IMG/VR virus record: IMGVR_UViG_3300044695_006747
Location: 122,824-186,823 of that record
DNA length: 64,000 bases
Reading direction: 5' to 3' (one strand)
DNA from: a virus
How positions within the stretch are numbered: position 1 is the first letter of the stretch; every line of letters begins with the position of its first letter. Positions 14,844 through 23,399 of this stretch are shown in pieces. The translations under genes were made by a program, and so were the position numbers. The notes under the pieces were generated by a model. That model did not search any database and was not told the origin of the DNA. It saw only the letters and a program-made list of their open reading frames with translations.

Positions 14844-17489
14844 TCAACCTATAATTTGACCGAATTGAACCCTCAACTTATCAACATCATTAATCACACT
14901 AAACCAACCATTGACATTACTACCATAATAATCACGATTTCTATCATTTTGCTTGAGAGGATTAACATTTCTCAATTCTCTCAAATTGCCACTAACAGGC
15001 ATAACACATATAGTATACTTCAGTATCGGATTGTTGTCAAGTTCCGCTTTAATCGTTTTTCTAAGATCAGCGATCTTTGGAGCAACATACTCATTGTCAG
15101 AATCTGCCTTCTTAAAAATTTTCTTGTATTGTGAAACCTTTTCGTTTTCATAGATACTATCAATGATACGATTGATCTGATTATAGATAACATTAGCATC
15201 TTTAATCTTGGCACTATCAAGACCATTGATTCCAAAATCGCTCAATAGTTTAGTCATGTGACCATAGTAGTCATCCTTATTAAACTTTTTGATATCAAAT
15301 TCGCTACGATGAATAGTATCAGCAAAGAACTCCAAAGTCATCAGACTATCTAGAGTTTGCACAATATCCTTGTTATTGATAAAGTCAGCATACTCAAGTC
15401 CGAACATATTAAGCATATGAAATAGGAACTGTCGATCCACATATCCTTGACCATAGCCATGATTCATCTTATCATCTGAGTTATATTCAGAACGACACTG
15501 TTCTACAAGATTATTAAACTGATAAATATCCTTGAACTTACTATCATTAAGTTTCTTCAAGCGAGTCTTGAACCAAGTGTTAAAATCCACAAGGTTGTAC
15601 CCCTCCTTGATTAAACGATCCACCACTCCATGCTTGATAGCATAAATATTTGTATCATCAAATATCTTGTACTTCTCAAAGAAGTCTTTGTGGCTATACA
15701 AACCGTTGATGGAAGGATAATCAGTAGTAGCAGTAGCATATCTCAGGATAGGAATATACACAATCTCGTCTGCATCTTCTAGATCATTAAGACTATCAAC
15801 ACTAAGACTGTGCATATAGGAAGCATCATTATAGTCATAGTTTAGCGGACTAGTATTCTTCAGATCACCAAAGATCAAGAAAATATCTTGGTCACTAACA
15901 CTACCCTTACTACCCTTACTACCCTTGGCTTTAGGAGTTGACTTAATAAGATCACGATACTCTGACACATCTAGAATATTCTTTTCACCAACATCAGCAA
16001 CAAGATCAGCAAAGTTATTCTTTACATCAGTATGATCTTTAGCATTAACCATAAGATATGCGAAACAATCATTCTGATTGCAATACTTTGTCACAATCTT
16101 TTTGGCTGTTTCAGTAGCACTAATGTCGCACCAGAAGAAAATCATCTGACCAGACTTTCTGCCGGAAGTGTTCCAATAGTTATATCCCTTGCCAGTAAGA
16201 GTATCGTGGTGGATTCTGTCTGTCATATAAACCATACGACGAGAACGATAGCCCGATGTTCTGTAATTGAACACATACAGATTCTCATCCTTCTTGAGTT
16301 TATACTCAATATCTTGACCACTAGAAATATCGTGAATTTTGCCAGCGGGATCAGTCCAACTAGCACCAACTCCCCAACCACCAGCAAGATCGTTCATCTG
16401 ATAATAAGTGCTGATCGCTTCGATCTTGGTCTTGGCGGTAGCAATCTTGTCGCTAAAATTCTTCTTGAGTTCCAAGAAAATATCTTGGGTCTTTTCCCTA
16501 AGAGCCTTTACAACACCCTTAGTATACTGTAGACCCTCTCGACTAACATCCATCTCAAGTTCACCAATATTGAAATCAAGTTCAAGATAAAGACCCTGAC
16601 CAATGATTTCACCAACGAAAGCCTTCCACGAAGCAATGTCGGCCTTATTGAAAGCACGATTCCACTTAGCGATATGATCTGGTGTTTCGGCCTTTTCCTC
16701 ACCAATAAGATGAGAAACCTCAACAGGATATGCGATATTACCCATCAGAGCAATAACGCCACTCTGAATACGATGGTAATTGTTCGGAAACTTATTATTA
16801 TCGTTATTGAGTCGGCAAACACGCCACCCATCACCATCAATAACAACATTTCGCTGGCTATATTCCTTGGTAAAATCCCAATGAACGCCGCCATTAATAA
16901 TGGGCTTCATTCGGAAATAATGAAAAACCCTAATAGCCTTCTGACTAAACTCTTGGAAATCATATTGCTTAACAGCAAAACTAATCTCCAAACCATTAGG
17001 CTCAGTAGTATCTGTAGAATGAATAAGATTCAACGTAGGCACACCCGCATCATCAATAGCAGCAATATAAGTATACTGCTTACCATTGAAATAAGAGGTT
17101 GTGGTAAAACTCTTAGTATAAGCAAACGGACTCTTAGACCCTAGACCAAGACAGCCCACAAAATCGTTACTATCATTTTTATTGCTAGCACCATAAGTAG
17201 TATACAGACTCTCCATGTCTGCCTGACTAAGACCAGTGCCGTAATCACGCACACTGAAATTAGGATCAGCAGCAGTTGGCAACTTTACAAGAAAAGGATT
17301 CTTGTTGCCTGCACCAACATGAGAGTCATAAGCATTTGTGGCAAGTTCACGAATAACTGCCATTACTTTGTCGGAATAAAGAGAATCCGACAAAATCTTA
17401 AACATTTTGCTAGTTTGAGCAATCGTAAACTGATTCGACGCACTAATACCAGCACTGTGAACCTCAACCGTTCGATCCGCAAGTTTCAT
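14844..17489 (-). CDS. rIIA-like protein with GHKL ATPase domain
   Basis: 881 aa. The N-terminus is a GHKL (Hsp90/gyrase-type) ATP-binding domain: VMAVIRELATNAYDSHVGAG holds the ExxxNAxDS of the N box, VRDYGTGLSQADM the D-x-G-x-G box, and CLGLGSKSPFAYTKSF the G2 lid. The remainder lacks a recognised domain, as in T4 RIIA (about 725 aa). Start ATG has GGAG upstream and follows the promoter at 17521-17548. Together with rIIB it is the strongest phage marker here. A promoter-like site lies inside its 3' part (15012-15040). Confidence 0.88.
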   Translation of the reverse strand: MKLADRTVEVHSAGISASNQFTIAQTSKMFKILSDSLYSDKVMAVIRELATNAYDSHVGAGNKNPFLVKLPTAADPNFSVRDYGTGLSQADMESLYTTYGASNKNDSNDFVGCLGLGSKSPFAYTKSFTTTSYFNGKQYTYIAAIDDAGVPTLNLIHSTDTTEPNGLEISFAVKQYDFQEFSQKAIRVFHYFRMKPIINGGVHWDFTKEYSQRNVVIDGDGWRVCRLNNDNNKFPNNYHRIQSGVIALMGNIAYPVEVSHLIGEEKAETPDHIAKWNRAFNKADIASWKAFVGEIIGQGLYLELDFNIGELEMDVSREGLQYTKGVVKALREKTQDIFLELKKNFSDKIATAKTKIEAISTYYQMNDLAGGWGVGASWTDPAGKIHDISSGQDIEYKLKKDENLYVFNYRTSGYRSRRMVYMTDRIHHDTLTGKGYNYWNTSGRKSGQMIFFWCDISATETAKKIVTKYCNQNDCFAYLMVNAKDHTDVKNNFADLVADVGEKNILDVSEYRDLIKSTPKAKGSKGSKGSVSDQDIFLIFGDLKNTSPLNYDYNDASYMHSLSVDSLNDLEDADEIVYIPILRYATATTDYPSINGLYSHKDFFEKYKIFDDTNIYAIKHGVVDRLIKEGYNLVDFNTWFKTRLKKLNDSKFKDIYQFNNLVEQCRSEYNSDDKMNHGYGQGYVDRQFLFHMLNMFGLEYADFINNKDIVQTLDSLMTLEFFADTIHRSEFDIKKFNKDDYYGHMTKLLSDFGINGLDSAKIKDANVIYNQINRIIDSIYENEKVSQYKKIFKKADSDNEYVAPKIADLRKTIKAELDNNPILKYTICVMPVSGNLRELRNVNPLKQNDRNRDYYGSNVNGWFSVINDVDKLRVQFGQIIG
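15012..15040 (-). promoter_or_regulatory. Possible internal promoter for the rIIB-like gene
   Basis: Minus strand TTGACA-N17-TATACT with CCGATA in the spacer, inside the rIIA-like coding sequence about 200 bases before the rIIB-like ATG. It shares the consensus of the intergenic promoters, but a coding-region match could be chance. Confidence 0.4.
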
Positions 17490-17520
17490 TTTGTTTCTCC
17501 AAGTGTCCTGTGATGCTCCT

Positions 17521-17548
17521 AGTATACATCGTCAATCCGCGTTGTCAA
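17521..17548 (-). promoter_or_regulatory. Promoter of the rIIA-like operon
   Basis: Minus strand TTGACA-N16-TATACT with TG before the -10 box, 32 bases before the rIIA-like ATG. It overlaps the 3' end of the upstream membrane-protein gene. Confidence 0.75.
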
Positions 17549-17828
17549 CATTACGCTTTCTGGATTGCAAGATTTCTTTCATTTTCATTGTCGCAAAAGT
17601 TCCCGCAAACGCACCTAAAAATAGTGGAATAACATAGATCATATTTTGACTAAAACTAACCACACCAAATGCTGACAAAGAAGTTATCATTCCGGCCATA
17701 AAAGATGACATTAAATTTTGTCTAGATTCTATGCAAAGTATATAATAAGCATAGAACATATCCAATATAAAATATGTAGCAAATATTAGTAGAGCAATAT
17801 TTATATCAAATTGATTCGTTATTGTCAT
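17532..17828 (-). CDS. Small membrane protein
   Basis: 98 aa from MTITNQFDIN, which limits the overlap with the upstream gene to 23 bases. Three hydrophobic segments are visible: ALLIFATYFILDMFYAYYIL, MAGMITSLSAFGVVSF and VIPLFLGAFAGTFATM. The basic tail is KMKEILQSRKRNV. Phage inner-membrane proteins of this size are common; no function inferred. Confidence 0.6.
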   Translation of the reverse strand: MTITNQFDINIALLIFATYFILDMFYAYYILCIESRQNLMSSFMAGMITSLSAFGVVSFSQNMIYVIPLFLGAFAGTFATMKMKEILQSRKRNVDNAD

Positions 17829-18117
17829 CTTCCCAAAAGTCATCCTCTTTTGATGCCCAATGTTCATCGCTATCATTATCATAATTATCTTCTAAATCCT
17901 CATCATCTTCTTCTTCTGCTAACATAATAGTAAAGTTATTTAATATTTCAAGCATCATATCAACTTTAAATGATATATCTTTAACCTGCTTTTTGACATC
18001 ATTTATTTCCTTTAATATTTTTTCGTGATCTTTTTCCAGATTCGTAATGTCTCTAACAAATAATTTATCAGACTGATTGATTTTTTTAATTACATCATCA
18101 AATTCTTTTGACATCAC
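17806..18117 (-). CDS. Coiled-coil protein with acidic tail
   Basis: 103 aa. Heptad-like region about 10-65 (EFDDVIKKINQ, LEKDHEKILKEINDVKKQVKDI) and an acidic C-terminus (EEEDDEDLEDNYDNDSDEHW). Translated with the membrane protein downstream, so a peripheral membrane complex is possible. Confidence 0.55.
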   Translation of the reverse strand: MMSKEFDDVIKKINQSDKLFVRDITNLEKDHEKILKEINDVKKQVKDISFKVDMMLEILNNFTIMLAEEEDDEDLEDNYDNDSDEHWASKEDDFWEDDNNESI

Positions 18118-18160
18118 ATTCTCCTTATTTAAGGAAATATTATCTCACTAATTAATACAC

Positions 18161-18694
18161 CTAATCAATACAATCACACTCATACTTTTCACAGTATGAA
18201 CATTTTGGGCCAGGATCGGGATTTGCCCAAGCATTACTATTGCCATCGAAACTTTCTTTGCCAGTATCTATGCACACAACTCGTTTCTTTCTACCTCTTT
18301 TTACAACCCCGACATTATACCAATGACAATCCCAGAATTTTAGTCCAGTTTTAGTATAAATTTCATCTACTAAACATTGAATATCGGCCATACTAATTTT
18401 GGTATTAGCAGTATGAGTTTTAGCCAATTCTGTTACATATCCCCAATCACTAGGTTCTGGTTGATAAAGATCATCTTCTGGTGCAAATTCTAGTCTACAG
18501 ATTTCGCTATAGATTTTTGGCGCTAGATCAAATTTGGCTAATTTCTTATGATATCTATAAGATTCTTGTGCTTTCTTTTTATTACGAAACTCTTTGAATA
18601 CTAAATCTTTCTTATCTTTAATAGGATATACTTGACAATACCCACCCTCATCAAACCAATCGCTATAATCTATTAGATAATCAGAATTAATCAT
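18161..18694 (-). CDS. Protein-kinase-like protein with C-terminal Cys knuckle
   Basis: 177 aa. FDEGGYCQVYPI (14-25) resembles a glycine-rich loop, DLVFKEF holds the candidate VAIK lysine (K34), WDCHWYNVGVV the catalytic-loop pattern D-x-H-x-x-N (D122, N127), and VCIDTGKESF a DFG-like metal Asp (D143). Small for a kinase, so a minimal or atypical kinase fold of the sort found in phages. The end, CSYCEKYECDC, is a likely zinc knuckle. Activity is inferred. Confidence 0.6.
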   Translation of the reverse strand: MINSDYLIDYSDWFDEGGYCQVYPIKDKKDLVFKEFRNKKKAQESYRYHKKLAKFDLAPKIYSEICRLEFAPEDDLYQPEPSDWGYVTELAKTHTANTKISMADIQCLVDEIYTKTGLKFWDCHWYNVGVVKRGRKKRVVCIDTGKESFDGNSNAWANPDPGPKCSYCEKYECDCID

Positions 18695-19016
18695 AAGTTT
18701 TATCTACTATAATAGAACCCATAATTTCTTGAGCCACATGAATGGCTTCATTTAAGTCAGATGTTTCACATAACTTAATTGGGCCTTTTGGAATATCAAT
18801 CCAGTATGATCCATATACTCCATAAAAAACATTTCCCAAAGCATGATCGTGCATTAGAAAATCAGTAGCGTCATGGAAAATATCCAAATACCATTCCCCA
18901 TACTCATCCTGAACTTCTTTTACTGTATCAACTAAAAGAAAGCGAAAATTAGGATGTTTAAAATCTGGATCACTATAAACTACTCCTCTATAAAATTTAT
19001 TTGGTAAACTTACCAT
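18687..19016 (-). CDS. Hypothetical protein
   Basis: 109 aa, soluble, rich in aromatic residues (FYGVYGSYWIDIPKGPIKLCE). No family recognised. Shares 8 bases with the kinase-like gene and 20 with the upstream gene, so all three are one operon. Confidence 0.55.
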   Translation of the reverse strand: MVSLPNKFYRGVVYSDPDFKHPNFRFLLVDTVKEVQDEYGEWYLDIFHDATDFLMHDHALGNVFYGVYGSYWIDIPKGPIKLCETSDLNEAIHVAQEIMGSIIVDKTYD

Positions 19017-19377
19017 AGTGATTGTATCCCTTCCAATCTCCGGTTAAAAATTCTTGTCTATTAGAATAGAGAGGCACAACTTTCTCATCGGCGTTATGAG
19101 GATTATCCATTATTCTCAAATCGTAAAGATCGTGTCTTTCATTTATAAGACCATAAGCAACAGGGTTATCAAACACAGCAAGAAGTTTATTGTATTCTTG
19201 TTTTAGTCTGCTAAGTTCTTGTTCACAACTAAACCATCTTTGTGAATCACTACTATCTTCTCTGAGTTTTTGTAGTTCATCTTTAGCATTATTTACCACA
19301 AAACGATCAGCACCACTTGCCCAAGCAAATTCGATTAGAAAATCAATAGGATTGGCATTTTCATTCATTTCAGACAA
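18997..19377 (-). CDS. Hypothetical protein
   Basis: 126 aa. Helical N-terminal half (DFLIEFAWASGADRFVVNNAKDELQKL) with coiled-coil tendency, then NPVAYGLINERHDLYDLRI and NADEKVVPLYSN, a pattern seen in many short phage proteins of unknown role. Confidence 0.55.
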   Translation of the reverse strand: MSEMNENANPIDFLIEFAWASGADRFVVNNAKDELQKLREDSSDSQRWFSCEQELSRLKQEYNKLLAVFDNPVAYGLINERHDLYDLRIMDNPHNADEKVVPLYSNRQEFLTGDWKGYNHYGKFTK

Positions 19378-19588
19378 ATCCTATGCGAGTTTTTTCTGTG
19401 GTAACAACAGCCTCTATCTCAGAAGAGTTAAAAGTTTCCGTACAATATGATCGACCATTCCACCAACCACACTTATAAGTAATAGAATGATTGGGGCCGA
19501 TACTAACACAAATAATACTTCCATGAACATCATCTGTCAACTTAACTTTGGTTCCAATATTGTAAAATTCTAGAGAGTTTTTGCTCAT
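19370..19588 (-). CDS. Hypothetical protein
   Basis: 72 aa from MSKNSLEFYN, just after a Shine-Dalgarno-like AAGGAAAAC. A longer frame to 19648 is rejected because it would translate the tRNA gene. Beta-rich pattern (VKLTDDVHGSIICVS, SITYKCGWWNGRSYCTETF) suggests a small barrel. Immediately downstream of tRNA-Leu. Confidence 0.6.
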   Translation of the reverse strand: MSKNSLEFYNIGTKVKLTDDVHGSIICVSIGPNHSITYKCGWWNGRSYCTETFNSSEIEAVVTTEKTRIGFV

Positions 19589-19623
19589 TTGTTTTCCTTG
19601 TTCTTCAAAGGTTTTGAAATAAG

Positions 19624-19696
19624 TAGGAGCGATGGGATTCGAACCCATACTTGCGAAATTTTAAGTCTCGTGTCTCTGCCGTTGGACTACGCTCCC
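19624..19696 (-). tRNA. tRNA-Leu(UAA)-like
   Basis: Acceptor GGGAGCG/CGCTCCT (G1-U72 wobble), D arm with GG, anticodon stem CGAGA/TTTCG with loop CTTAAAA (anticodon UAA) and T arm ATGGG/CCCAT. The variable loop is short (CAAGT), unlike a normal class II tRNA-Leu, so charging with leucine is not certain. No CCA is encoded. Confidence 0.85.
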
Positions 19697-19700
19697 ATAA

Positions 19701-19781
19701 GGTAATCGACTACAACAATACAAGTCTGAGGTTGATTATGCTTGTGTGCCTCATCCATTATAACTGTTGTAGCCGACTACC
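19701..19781 (-). repeat. 17-bp imperfect inverted repeat before tRNA-Leu
   Basis: GGTAATCGACTACAACA at 19701 and TGTTGTAGCCGACTACC at 19765 pair over 17 bp with two G-U pairs, enclosing 47 bases. The arm ends four bases from the tRNA 5' end. A processing site for the tRNA precursor or a transcript-end structure of the upstream gene are both possible. Confidence 0.55.
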
Positions 19782-19802
19782 GTTTATTTAAACAATCGAC
19801 TC

Positions 19803-20084
19803 TCAGCCGTTATTGTGAGCCTTGAGGCGACGAACAATCTCAGCCATAGCCTCGACGTTATCAACCGTCCTAGCAGGCTTCGCACGTTCCATAGCGGGCA
19901 GTTCAATACCCTTCTTAGCAAGATCGGCCTTTACGCGAGCGTAACGAGCCGCTGTGCTTGCAACCTTCTGACCAGTCTTAGTAGCAATCTCAGCATAAGT
20001 CTTGCTGCTAAAAACAGCCTCAAGAAATGCCTCATCGCTGCAACGAACACGGGTCTGCTTCTCAACATTAGTAACTTCAGCCAT
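19803..20084 (-). CDS. Hypothetical small helical protein
   Basis: 93 aa from the ATG behind GGAGG; another ATG two codons upstream is less well placed. Ala/Lys/Arg-rich helices; TYAEIATKTGQKVASTAARYARVKADLAKKG looks like a helix-turn-helix or histone-like fold. GC-rich codons compared with the flanks. A leader of about 75 bases separates it from the promoter at 20163-20190. Confidence 0.6.
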   Translation of the reverse strand: MAEVTNVEKQTRVRCSDEAFLEAVFSSKTYAEIATKTGQKVASTAARYARVKADLAKKGIELPAMERAKPARTVDNVEAMAEIVRRLKAHNNG

Positions 20085-20162
20085 AATCAACCTCCAAATC
20101 TTAAAACATCAACAGTCTTTGCGAGTCAGTCACGCGACCGATCCTCTCGCTTGGACTCTCCT

Positions 20163-20190
20163 ATTCTATCATCTTTCATCGGCTTGTCAA
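20163..20190 (-). promoter_or_regulatory. Promoter before the 93-aa gene and tRNA-Leu
   Basis: Minus strand TTGACA-N16-TAGAAT with CCGATG in the spacer and TG two bases before the -10 box. It overlaps the 3' end of the glycosyltransferase gene. Confidence 0.75.
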
Positions 20191-20955
20191 CTGCTCAACT
20201 TGAATTTTCGAAAATTCACAATATTTTTTGTATAACTCAGATATCTTACAATTTTTATCTATACTTAGATGTTTTTCGCTATCTGACCATGTGGATGTAT
20301 ATAAATGAATACAGTATGTTTTTTCAGATATCTTTATATTTGATGATAATAAATATTCTTTAACTTTCCAATATTCAAAAGGACAAAAAGTAATTGGTGA
20401 ATATATTTTTGGATTTAATTTTAAATCCTTAATTTTTTTATCCAAAAATTTTGGACCAATTTTACCCCAAGGAACATTGCCTTCATAATGATTGAAGATA
20501 CGATAAGACTCATCGAAACAAATCTTAAAAAACTCAGAATTTGGAGGAGACTTTATAATACCATTACATAAACAAGAAACTCCTTTAGAAGAATAATGTT
20601 CAGCAAAAACATATTCATCATCTATATCAAACTTATTTATACAGCAACTATCTGTGTCGTGCCACCATCCACCATTTATAGATAAAAGCCTATATCGAAA
20701 CATATCAGAAAAACTACCATATTTCCAACTAGAACTAATATTATTAGTATAAATAGTGCATTGTTTAAATTTTTTTATATCAATAATTGCATTTGCATCC
20801 TTAATACAAGTATCTTTTGGTGCATTATCTATGTCATTATAAGTATATAAATGATATTCATAATTATTTTTGATAAAACTATTAATACATAATATTTCAG
20901 TGTCTAATAATTTTTTTCCATACCAAAAAGATTGAATAATTTTATTCTGATTCAT
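20176..20955 (-). CDS. Glycosyltransferase, DxD-sugar-binding family
   Basis: 259 aa. IIQSFWYGKKLLDTEILCINSF and YEYHLYTYND at the N-terminus, then GSFSDMFRYRLLSINGGWWHDTDSCCI with the D-x-D triplet, is the pattern of capsular-polysaccharide and Och1-like glycosyltransferases (Gly_transf_sug). Overlaps the pyruvyltransferase-like gene by 14 bases. Together they form a second, smaller glycan module away from the 1-7 kb island. Confidence 0.82.
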   Translation of the reverse strand: MNQNKIIQSFWYGKKLLDTEILCINSFIKNNYEYHLYTYNDIDNAPKDTCIKDANAIIDIKKFKQCTIYTNNISSSWKYGSFSDMFRYRLLSINGGWWHDTDSCCINKFDIDDEYVFAEHYSSKGVSCLCNGIIKSPPNSEFFKICFDESYRIFNHYEGNVPWGKIGPKFLDKKIKDLKLNPKIYSPITFCPFEYWKVKEYLLSSNIKISEKTYCIHLYTSTWSDSEKHLSIDKNCKISELYKKYCEFSKIQVEQLTSR

Positions 20956-21616
20956 AGTATTTTTTTAAGGAGTCAATTAATAATTCTTGATATATTTTTA
21001 TATTCTCAAAATATCCAAAATTTTTCCTGTTAGAAGCACTCAAATAGTCTATAAATTTATAGTCTCCACCGATAATATTATTACTAATAACAAGTCTTTG
21101 ACAAGGAATACCGTATGCTTCGGCTATTATTAGTCCATGTAGACTGGAACTCAAAATATTTTCACAAGATTTTACTTCTTCGATAAAGTTTTTCCAGTTT
21201 TGAATTACATTAATTTTATATCCAGAACCACTATATCTTCCTTGATCTATATAGTGTTCTATAATTCCTATTTTATATTTTTTTTCTATTTTTGGATTAT
21301 AGATAAGAGGCAATAATATTGCTGGATCAGATAACGTATCACAACTAGAACTTAGATTTTTAGCTGTTAATTTACCTCGTAATGCTAAAATTTTACATTT
21401 AGGAACGTTATATTTTTCATTTTTTATAAGTCCAGAACCCCAAACAATATCATTTTCTTTTAATGCCCAACTAATTATGCTACCAACGCCCAGTAATTTA
21501 GAAGAGTAATTTGCAGAAACATTTTGTGTCCTGGTATTTAATATATTTTCAATTAATGGTTTTGTTAATGTATCTCCTACATTTTTATTACCATCACATT
21601 GATATATCTTAATCAT
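20942..21616 (-). CDS. Polysaccharide pyruvyl transferase-like protein
   Basis: 224 aa, short for the family. Start IKIYQCDGNKNVGDTLTKPLIE matches the N-terminal N-x-GD motif, IVWGSGLI follows, and ENILSSSLHGLIIAEAYGIPCQ is the conserved S-S-LH-G-x-I-A-E-A-x-GIP signature. These enzymes put pyruvate ketals on surface sugars. ATG overlaps the upstream stop (ATGA). Confidence 0.82.
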   Translation of the reverse strand: MIKIYQCDGNKNVGDTLTKPLIENILNTRTQNVSANYSSKLLGVGSIISWALKENDIVWGSGLIKNEKYNVPKCKILALRGKLTAKNLSSSCDTLSDPAILLPLIYNPKIEKKYKIGIIEHYIDQGRYSGSGYKINVIQNWKNFIEEVKSCENILSSSLHGLIIAEAYGIPCQRLVISNNIIGGDYKFIDYLSASNRKNFGYFENIKIYQELLIDSLKKYYESE

Positions 21617-21729
21617 TTTGAAGTTTTAGAATTATTTTTTTTTCTAAAAATACGTTCATAGTTTTTTTCCCAAGTTTTATTATCTACATTTTTGGGTCTT
21701 CTTTTATCCCCTTTTCCATTTTGACTCAT
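21613..21729 (-). CDS. Small basic phage protein
   Basis: 38 aa, MSQNGKGDKRRP at the start, then NKTWEKNYERIF and a Lys-rich tail. Very similar short proteins with GKGDxRRP and NYxxIF occur in many phages. Stop overlaps the next ATG. Function unknown. Confidence 0.65.
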   Translation of the reverse strand: MSQNGKGDKRRPKNVDNKTWEKNYERIFRKKNNSKTSK

Positions 21730-21765
21730 ATTTATGACTCCAGAACAAAACTCCAGTAACGACTA

Positions 21766-21933
21766 TCATCTTTCTGAACTACCCATAAAAAATGTTTCGT
21801 TAGTCATAAAACCCAACATAAATCCTGCTGATAACAATCCTAAAAATGGATCATTCGACCATAAACACGAAAATATAAAAATGCCAGCAGCGAGATACAC
21901 AATAATTAATTTTTGTTTTTGCTGTCTATTCAT
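21766..21933 (-). CDS. Small two-segment membrane protein
   Basis: 55 aa: basic start MNRQQKQK, then LIIVYLAAGIFIFSCLW and FLGLLSAGFMLGFMT as membrane segments. First gene after the promoter at 21950-21977. Confidence 0.55.
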   Translation of the reverse strand: MNRQQKQKLIIVYLAAGIFIFSCLWSNDPFLGLLSAGFMLGFMTNETFFMGSSER

Positions 21934-21949
21934 AAAAAGTTCCTAACTC

Positions 21950-21977
21950 ATTATAGCATTATTGAAATTTTAAGCAA
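21950..21977 (-). promoter_or_regulatory. Promoter for the 20.2-21.9 kb glycan genes
   Basis: Minus strand TTGCTT-N16-TATAAT, ending 17 bases before the ATG at 21933. Weaker -35 than most, no CGATA in the spacer. Confidence 0.5.
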
Positions 21978-22019
21978 CTAATCTCTCAGTTGGTGTATAT
22001 CTTATGTATGGGGTATACT

Positions 22020-22688
22020 ATGAAAAAATGTGGAATATATAAAATAATTAATACTAAAAACGACTTCTATTACATAGGGTCTAGCGTTGACATAACTTCC
22101 AGATTTGGTAATCATAGATCTAGTCTACGCAAAAATATTCATAATAATCCTAAACTGCAAAATGCTTGGAATAAATATGGTGAACATTGTTTTAATTTTG
22201 AAATAGTTGAATTGTGTGATCCTAAAAAACTGTATCGTATAGAGCAAAAATATCTAAATAAAATTAGGAATTGTAGTAAAACTTATAATATAGTTTTCAT
22301 TATTGGTGGTTTTCCAGATAGTGCTGGACATAAAAATCCTAGATGGATTAATGTTAGCCACAATAAGAAAAAGATTATTAAGCGATATTGGCAAGAGCAT
22401 CATACTGTAAAAACTATTCAATTTATGAAAGATGAGTTTGGATATGGGGGTTCTATTGCCAGAAGAATTATCAAAGAAATTAAAGATGAACTCAATATGC
22501 CTAATAGGATGAAAGATAATACTATTTATCATTTAAAGAATCTCAAAACTGGAGAAAATTTTAAGGGTACTAGGCAACATTTTATTAAACAATATAATAT
22601 ATGTTATACAACGGTTAGTGAATTGGTACTTGGCAAAATACTGCAAACTAGATCTGGATGGATAGTGTCTCAATCTTCCAAAACATAA
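22020..22688 (+). CDS. GIY-YIG homing-type endonuclease
   Basis: 222 aa on the plus strand against the trend. CGIYKIINTKNDFYYIGSSVDITSRFGNHRSSL is the GIY-YIG core (GIY, YIG, Arg, His), Glu in EQKYLNKI. The C-terminus has a repeated DNA-binding look: NTIYHLKNLKTGENFKGTRQHFIKQYNICYTTVSELVLGK, a NUMOD-like helix-turn-helix. Typical free-standing phage homing gene, converging on and overlapping the HhH gene by 19 bases. Start taken at MKKCGIYK; TATACT lies directly before it, so leaderless or later expression is possible. Confidence 0.85.
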   Translation: MKKCGIYKIINTKNDFYYIGSSVDITSRFGNHRSSLRKNIHNNPKLQNAWNKYGEHCFNFEIVELCDPKKLYRIEQKYLNKIRNCSKTYNIVFIIGGFPDSAGHKNPRWINVSHNKKKIIKRYWQEHHTVKTIQFMKDEFGYGGSIARRIIKEIKDELNMPNRMKDNTIYHLKNLKTGENFKGTRQHFIKQYNICYTTVSELVLGKILQTRSGWIVSQSSKT

Positions 22689-23386
22689 GACCAATATCGA
22701 CTATCGTCCTTACCCTGCAAATGATCCCAATAAGCACACCTAGCAACATAGGATGGGATTTTGTTTTTCCCACAATTAACACTCCAATGCTGTTCAGCCT
22801 GCTTATATTGCTTAATACCACTATTGCTCTTATTATACTTCAAATGCTCCATATCGTACAAACGAAGCATATGAACATCCAAACACAATACTCTTGCCTC
22901 ATTAGGATGAATCATTTCAAGAGCAAAACTAACTTTAGCCAGCCCAATACCGCTAATTTTATTCACAATAGAATCACGCTTCTTAACATGACCCTTCTTT
23001 GATGTAAAATAAAAATCTTTAGGATTATCCCAAAACTTTGTGGCAAAATCCCAAATATACTTTGTACGATTGTTGTGTAGACCAACTCCGCTTTTGTGAA
23101 GTTTTTCTCTCAAAAGATTCTCGTCATCAAGCCATTCATCAAAATTCTTGATAGCATTGTATCCGGCACAGTTGCCCTTCCAAGTAGTATGCACAGAGCA
23201 ATATGCAAAAAGATAACGACGAAAAATATCCTCCACATTTTGTGGACGCACACTCTCCCAATATTCCTTATATGAAACTACCTTATCTTTAGGAAAAGTA
23301 GCAAAGAAAATATCGGCCTTGGTCTTATCAAGAGTTGTATTCTGAACTGGAATAACAGTGTTTTCAACAATCATGGTTTTCTCCAA
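22670..23386 (-). CDS. HhH-GPD-like DNA repair protein (putative glycosylase)
   Basis: 238 aa. IVNKISGIGLAKVSFALEMIHP is a helix-hairpin-helix, followed by RVLCLDVHMLRLY, whose Asp sits where HhH-GPD glycosylases keep the catalytic Asp. LHKSGVGLHNNRTKYIWDFA resembles the preceding helix. Probably base-excision repair or recognition of a modified base; no iron-sulphur Cys cluster is seen. Promoter at 23400-23428. Confidence 0.6.
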   Translation of the reverse strand: MEKTMIVENTVIPVQNTTLDKTKADIFFATFPKDKVVSYKEYWESVRPQNVEDIFRRYLFAYCSVHTTWKGNCAGYNAIKNFDEWLDDENLLREKLHKSGVGLHNNRTKYIWDFATKFWDNPKDFYFTSKKGHVKKRDSIVNKISGIGLAKVSFALEMIHPNEARVLCLDVHMLRLYDMEHLKYNKSNSGIKQYKQAEQHWSVNCGKNKIPSYVARCAYWDHLQGKDDSRYWSYVLED

Positions 23387-23399
23387 TGGGTATGCTACG

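Noticed and set aside
16032-17144. Long plus-strand frames opposite the rIIA-like gene
   Set aside because: They mirror the codon pattern of the well-supported GHKL protein on the minus strand.
19589-19648. 20-codon N-terminal extension of the 72-aa protein
   Set aside because: It would translate the 3' part of tRNA-Leu; the ATG at 19588 has its own ribosome-binding site.
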